Assembly: GCA_012514445.1 (NCBI GenBank)
Contig: JAAZAI010000274.1
Location: 1 to 6,543 of the forward strand
From: Lentisphaerota bacterium
GTDB lineage: Bacteria; Verrucomicrobiota; Kiritimatiellia; RFP12; UBA3636
Direction: 5' to 3'
DNA length: 6,543 nt
The translations under genes and the position numbers were made by a program. Of this stretch, positions 4,264-6,543 are shown one piece after another. How positions within the stretch are numbered: position 1 is the stretch's first letter; every line of letters starts with the position of its first letter. A model generated the notes under the pieces. That model saw only the letters and a list, made by a program, of their open reading frames with translations, was not told where the DNA came from and did no database searches.

Positions 4264-6543
4264 TCACGCGACGCCTTGGCATCCGGGGCCGGCGATCCGG
4301 CTTCTGCCGCCGGAGACGGGGGTCACCTGGATCTGCGTGGCGATCCGCTCCTTCAAGGCCAGCACGTGCGAGATGACGCCGATCAACTTGCCGTCCTGCC
4401 GCAAGCCGGCCAGCGTCTCCAGCGCCATGTCGAGCGCCTCGTCGTCGAGCGTGCCGAACCCCTCGTCCAGAAACAGCGAGTCCACGCGGACGTTCCGGCT
4501 GGACATGTGCGACAGTCCCAGCGCCAGCGCGAGGCTGACGATGAAGCTCTCGCCGCCCGAAAGGTTCTTCGTGGAGCGCGTCGCGCCGGCCTGATAGTTG
4601 TCCACCACATCGAGTTCGAGGGGCTCCGTCTCGTCGAGGACGAGCAGGTAGCGGTCGCTCATCTTCCGAAGCTGCCGGTTCGCATGCCCGATCATCATCT
4701 CGAAGGTCAGCCCCTGGGCGAAGTTGCGGAACTTCGTGCCGTCAGCCGAGCCGATCAGCTCGTGCAGCCGCGCCCATCGTCCGCATTCGCGTTCCTGGGC
4801 CTCGATGGCCGCCTGCTTCCCCTTCAGCCGTTTCCGGGCCTCGTCGTTCTGTCGCAACCGGGTTCTAAGGTCGGCCAGTTCGTCGCGCAGCGACTTCAGC
4901 GCGGCCTCGCCTCGCTCGAAGCGGGGTTGGAGGACTTCCAGCGTCTCGTCCGTGAGTCGTCTCGCCTGTTCGGACTGCAGCCGCTTCTCGCGGTCGTCCC
5001 GCCTTGCCTTGAGTTCTGTCAGGCGCCGCTCCAGTTCGTTCGCACGGGCCGTCAGGGCTTCGCGCTCCCCGGGGTCCAGCCGCGCCGCCAGAAACGAGCT
5101 CTCGTCGGCAAAGCCGGCGGAAGCTCGCGCCGCCGCGAATTCGGTCTCCAGCCGCCCCAGTTCGGACTCGCGTCCGGCGATGGCGGTCTTGAGCGAGTCG
5201 ATTCGATCCTTCGCGAGGTGCCATTGCCGCTGAATCTGGCCGTGCCGGTCGCGCGCCTCCTCCTGCCTTCCCTCGGCGTCCGCGATGGCCTGGGACAGGC
5301 GCCGCTCCTCAGCGACGGGATCCTTGTCGCCGTAAATATTCTTGCGCCGGTCGCTTGTCTCGGCGATTTCCCGTCTCGCTTCTTCCAGCTTCGTTCGCTT
5401 ATCCTCCAGCGAGGCGCGCTGAACTTCGAGCGCGCCGGCGATTTCCCGGATCGCGGCGTCGAGCGCGGCGAGCGCCTTGCCCAGGCGGGCTTGTTCGCCG
5501 AGCCGGCTCTGCCACTGCCTCAACCGCTCGCGGAGCGTTTCCAGCAACGTGGCGAAGTCCGCGTCGACATCCTCCGCGACGCTCAGCGGCTGAAGTTTCT
5601 CAAACAGGGATTGTCTGCGCGTGGCGAGCTCGTCCCGAAGTTCGCGCAGCGATGCGTCGGCCTCGGCAACGGCCCTCTCCGCCGTTTTTTTCTCGCCTGC
5701 CGCCAGCGCCTCGTGCTTTTCGGCATCCGCCTGCTGGCTGCGCGCCTTGGATTCCGCCGCTTCGCATTTCCTGATCGCGGCCTCGTGTTCCTCGGCCTTC
5801 TCGATGCGTTCGTCCAACGCCGTGATTTTGCGGTCGACTTCGTCGGCCGCGGGGACGTTGCCGGCGGCGTAGGGATGCGCCTCCGCACCGCAGAGCGGGC
5901 AGGGCTTGCCATCCTCCAGCTTCGCGCGGAGATCCTCGAGCTTCGCGATTTGCGCGAGCAGCGCCTTTTCCCGCAGCAAGGCGTCCTTGTCGGCGCGGTA
6001 TTCGCGCAGCAGCCGATTTTCCAGCAACGGGGCCAGCGCCTCCTTTTCCCGCTGGAGCTGCGCGGCGGCGCGCGCCTGCTCGCGCTTCAGCTTCTCCGCC
6101 TCCGCGGTCCAGGCGTCGAGCGCCTCGGTCGCCTTCCGCGATGCCGCTTGGGCGTCCTGGACGGCTTGCGCCTTCCGGACGATCTCGCGCTGTTTGGCGA
6201 TCAGGCCGTTCACCTGCTCCTCCACGCCGGCGAGGTTGGCGACCAGCCATTCATCGGGTCGATGCTCGATGCAGTACGCCTCGACGCGGGCGAGTTCCTC
6301 CGCCATGCCGACGCGCCGGGCTTCTTCGGCCATCATTGCCTGCTCGTCCGCGGCGAGGCGCGCCGCATCGCGGCGACAAGCCGCTTCGCCTTCCCGAAGA
6401 GCCTCTTTTTGATCGTCAAGCCTCTGATCCAGCGAGCGGACTTGCGCGAGGATGGGTTTTTCGGTCTCCAGGGCGCCTTTGGCCTTGTGCGCGTCGTCGT
6501 CGGCCTGGCGCGACGCCTCGGCCGTCGCCTGGGCATCGGTTTC
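4264..6543 (-). CDS. sbcC: SbcC, ATPase subunit of the SbcCD nuclease, C-terminal 759 residues
   Basis: SbcC is the SMC/Rad50-like ATPase that, with SbcD, opens DNA hairpins and trims DNA ends. The reading frame runs from a TGA at 4264-4266 (read leftward) to the right edge without a stop, so the N-terminal Walker A domain is missing. An in-frame ATG at 6336 is not the start: codons continue upstream in coiled-coil style. Numbered from the first visible residue, the zinc hook CPLC with a following HPY sits near 215-223 (Cys codons at 5899-5901 and 5890-5892), flanked by long Glu/Arg/Ala coiled coils. The C-terminal ATPase lobe has the signature LSGGES (4546-4563), Walker B and D-loop VDSLFLDEGFGTLDD (4441-4485) and the H-loop ISHV followed by LALKERI. 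The length suits a protein of about 1,000 residues. The gene converges on the operon with 7 bases between the stops. sbcD would be expected beyond the right edge. Confidence 0.96.
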   Translation of the reverse strand, partial: ETDAQATAEASRQADDDAHKAKGALETEKPILAQVRSLDQRLDDQKEALREGEAACRRDAARLAADEQAMMAEEARRVGMAEELARVEAYCIEHRPDEWLVANLAGVEEQVNGLIAKQREIVRKAQAVQDAQAASRKATEALDAWTAEAEKLKREQARAAAQLQREKEALAPLLENRLLREYRADKDALLREKALLAQIAKLEDLRAKLEDGKPCPLCGAEAHPYAAGNVPAADEVDRKITALDERIEKAEEHEAAIRKCEAAESKARSQQADAEKHEALAAGEKKTAERAVAEADASLRELRDELATRRQSLFEKLQPLSVAEDVDADFATLLETLRERLRQWQSRLGEQARLGKALAALDAAIREIAGALEVQRASLEDKRTKLEEARREIAETSDRRKNIYGDKDPVAEERRLSQAIADAEGRQEEARDRHGQIQRQWHLAKDRIDSLKTAIAGRESELGRLETEFAAARASAGFADESSFLAARLDPGEREALTARANELERRLTELKARRDDREKRLQSEQARRLTDETLEVLQPRFERGEAALKSLRDELADLRTRLRQNDEARKRLKGKQAAIEAQERECGRWARLHELIGSADGTKFRNFAQGLTFEMMIGHANRQLRKMSDRYLLVLDETEPLELDVVDNYQAGATRSTKNLSGGESFIVSLALALGLSHMSSRNVRVDSLFLDEGFGTLDDEALDMALETLAGLRQDGKLIGVISHVLALKERIATQIQVTPVSGGRSRIAGPGCQGVA

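Noticed and set aside
6333..6536. A separate 67-codon Arg-rich frame on the - strand at the right edge, with SbcC starting at 6336
   Set aside because: The SbcC frame itself continues without a stop to 6543 with coiled-coil composition, so ATG 6336 is internal and the Arg-rich frame is a shadow.

Overview
The window is GC-rich bacterial DNA with strong Shine-Dalgarno sites and tight gene packing, except for one loose intergenic block. A carbohydrate-degradation pair next to an SbcC gene, GC-biased codons and palindromic intergenic repeats would suit a polysaccharide-degrading bacterium, perhaps of the Planctomycetes-Verrucomicrobia-Kiritimatiellota-Lentisphaerota group. That placement is an inference from style and gene content; no taxonomic marker is present.

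Layout. (1) 2-256: the C-terminal end of an unrecognised protein on the + strand. (2) 257-906: about 650 bases without a credible gene. It holds small GC-rich hairpins, a run of nine Gs and, at 610-765, a family of imperfect palindromic units built on GTAATCT...ATTAC. Two of these units lie in inverted orientation and form one long hairpin. A good sigma70-type promoter at 807-835 follows. (3) 908-1465: a small membrane protein with a soluble C-terminal domain, of unknown function. (4) 1552-4256: a probable + strand operon. It starts with a divergent GH28/pectin-lyase-fold beta-helix protein that has no signal peptide. Next is a secreted TIM-barrel-like glycoside hydrolase candidate that resembles GH14/GH42-type enzymes only in scattered motifs. 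Last is a tiny, very basic single-span membrane protein. (5) 4264-6543: the C-terminal ~760 residues of the SbcC nuclease subunit on the - strand, converging on the operon with only 7 bases between the two stop codons. Its N-terminus lies beyond the right edge.

How the genes may work together. The two glycosidase-like proteins suggest a uronate- or pectin-like glycan, split between an outside enzyme (2765-3988) and an inside one (1552-2730). SbcC is a housekeeping DNA-repair gene, apparently unrelated. The points most worth a second look are the repeat family and its possible degenerate copy across the GTG start of the secreted hydrolase, the 7-bp inverted repeat that puts the GH28 ribosome-binding site in a hairpin loop, and the missing GH28 catalytic motifs. 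I see no convincing evidence of a CRISPR array, transposase, toxin-antitoxin pair, phage-defence system, tRNA or rRNA.
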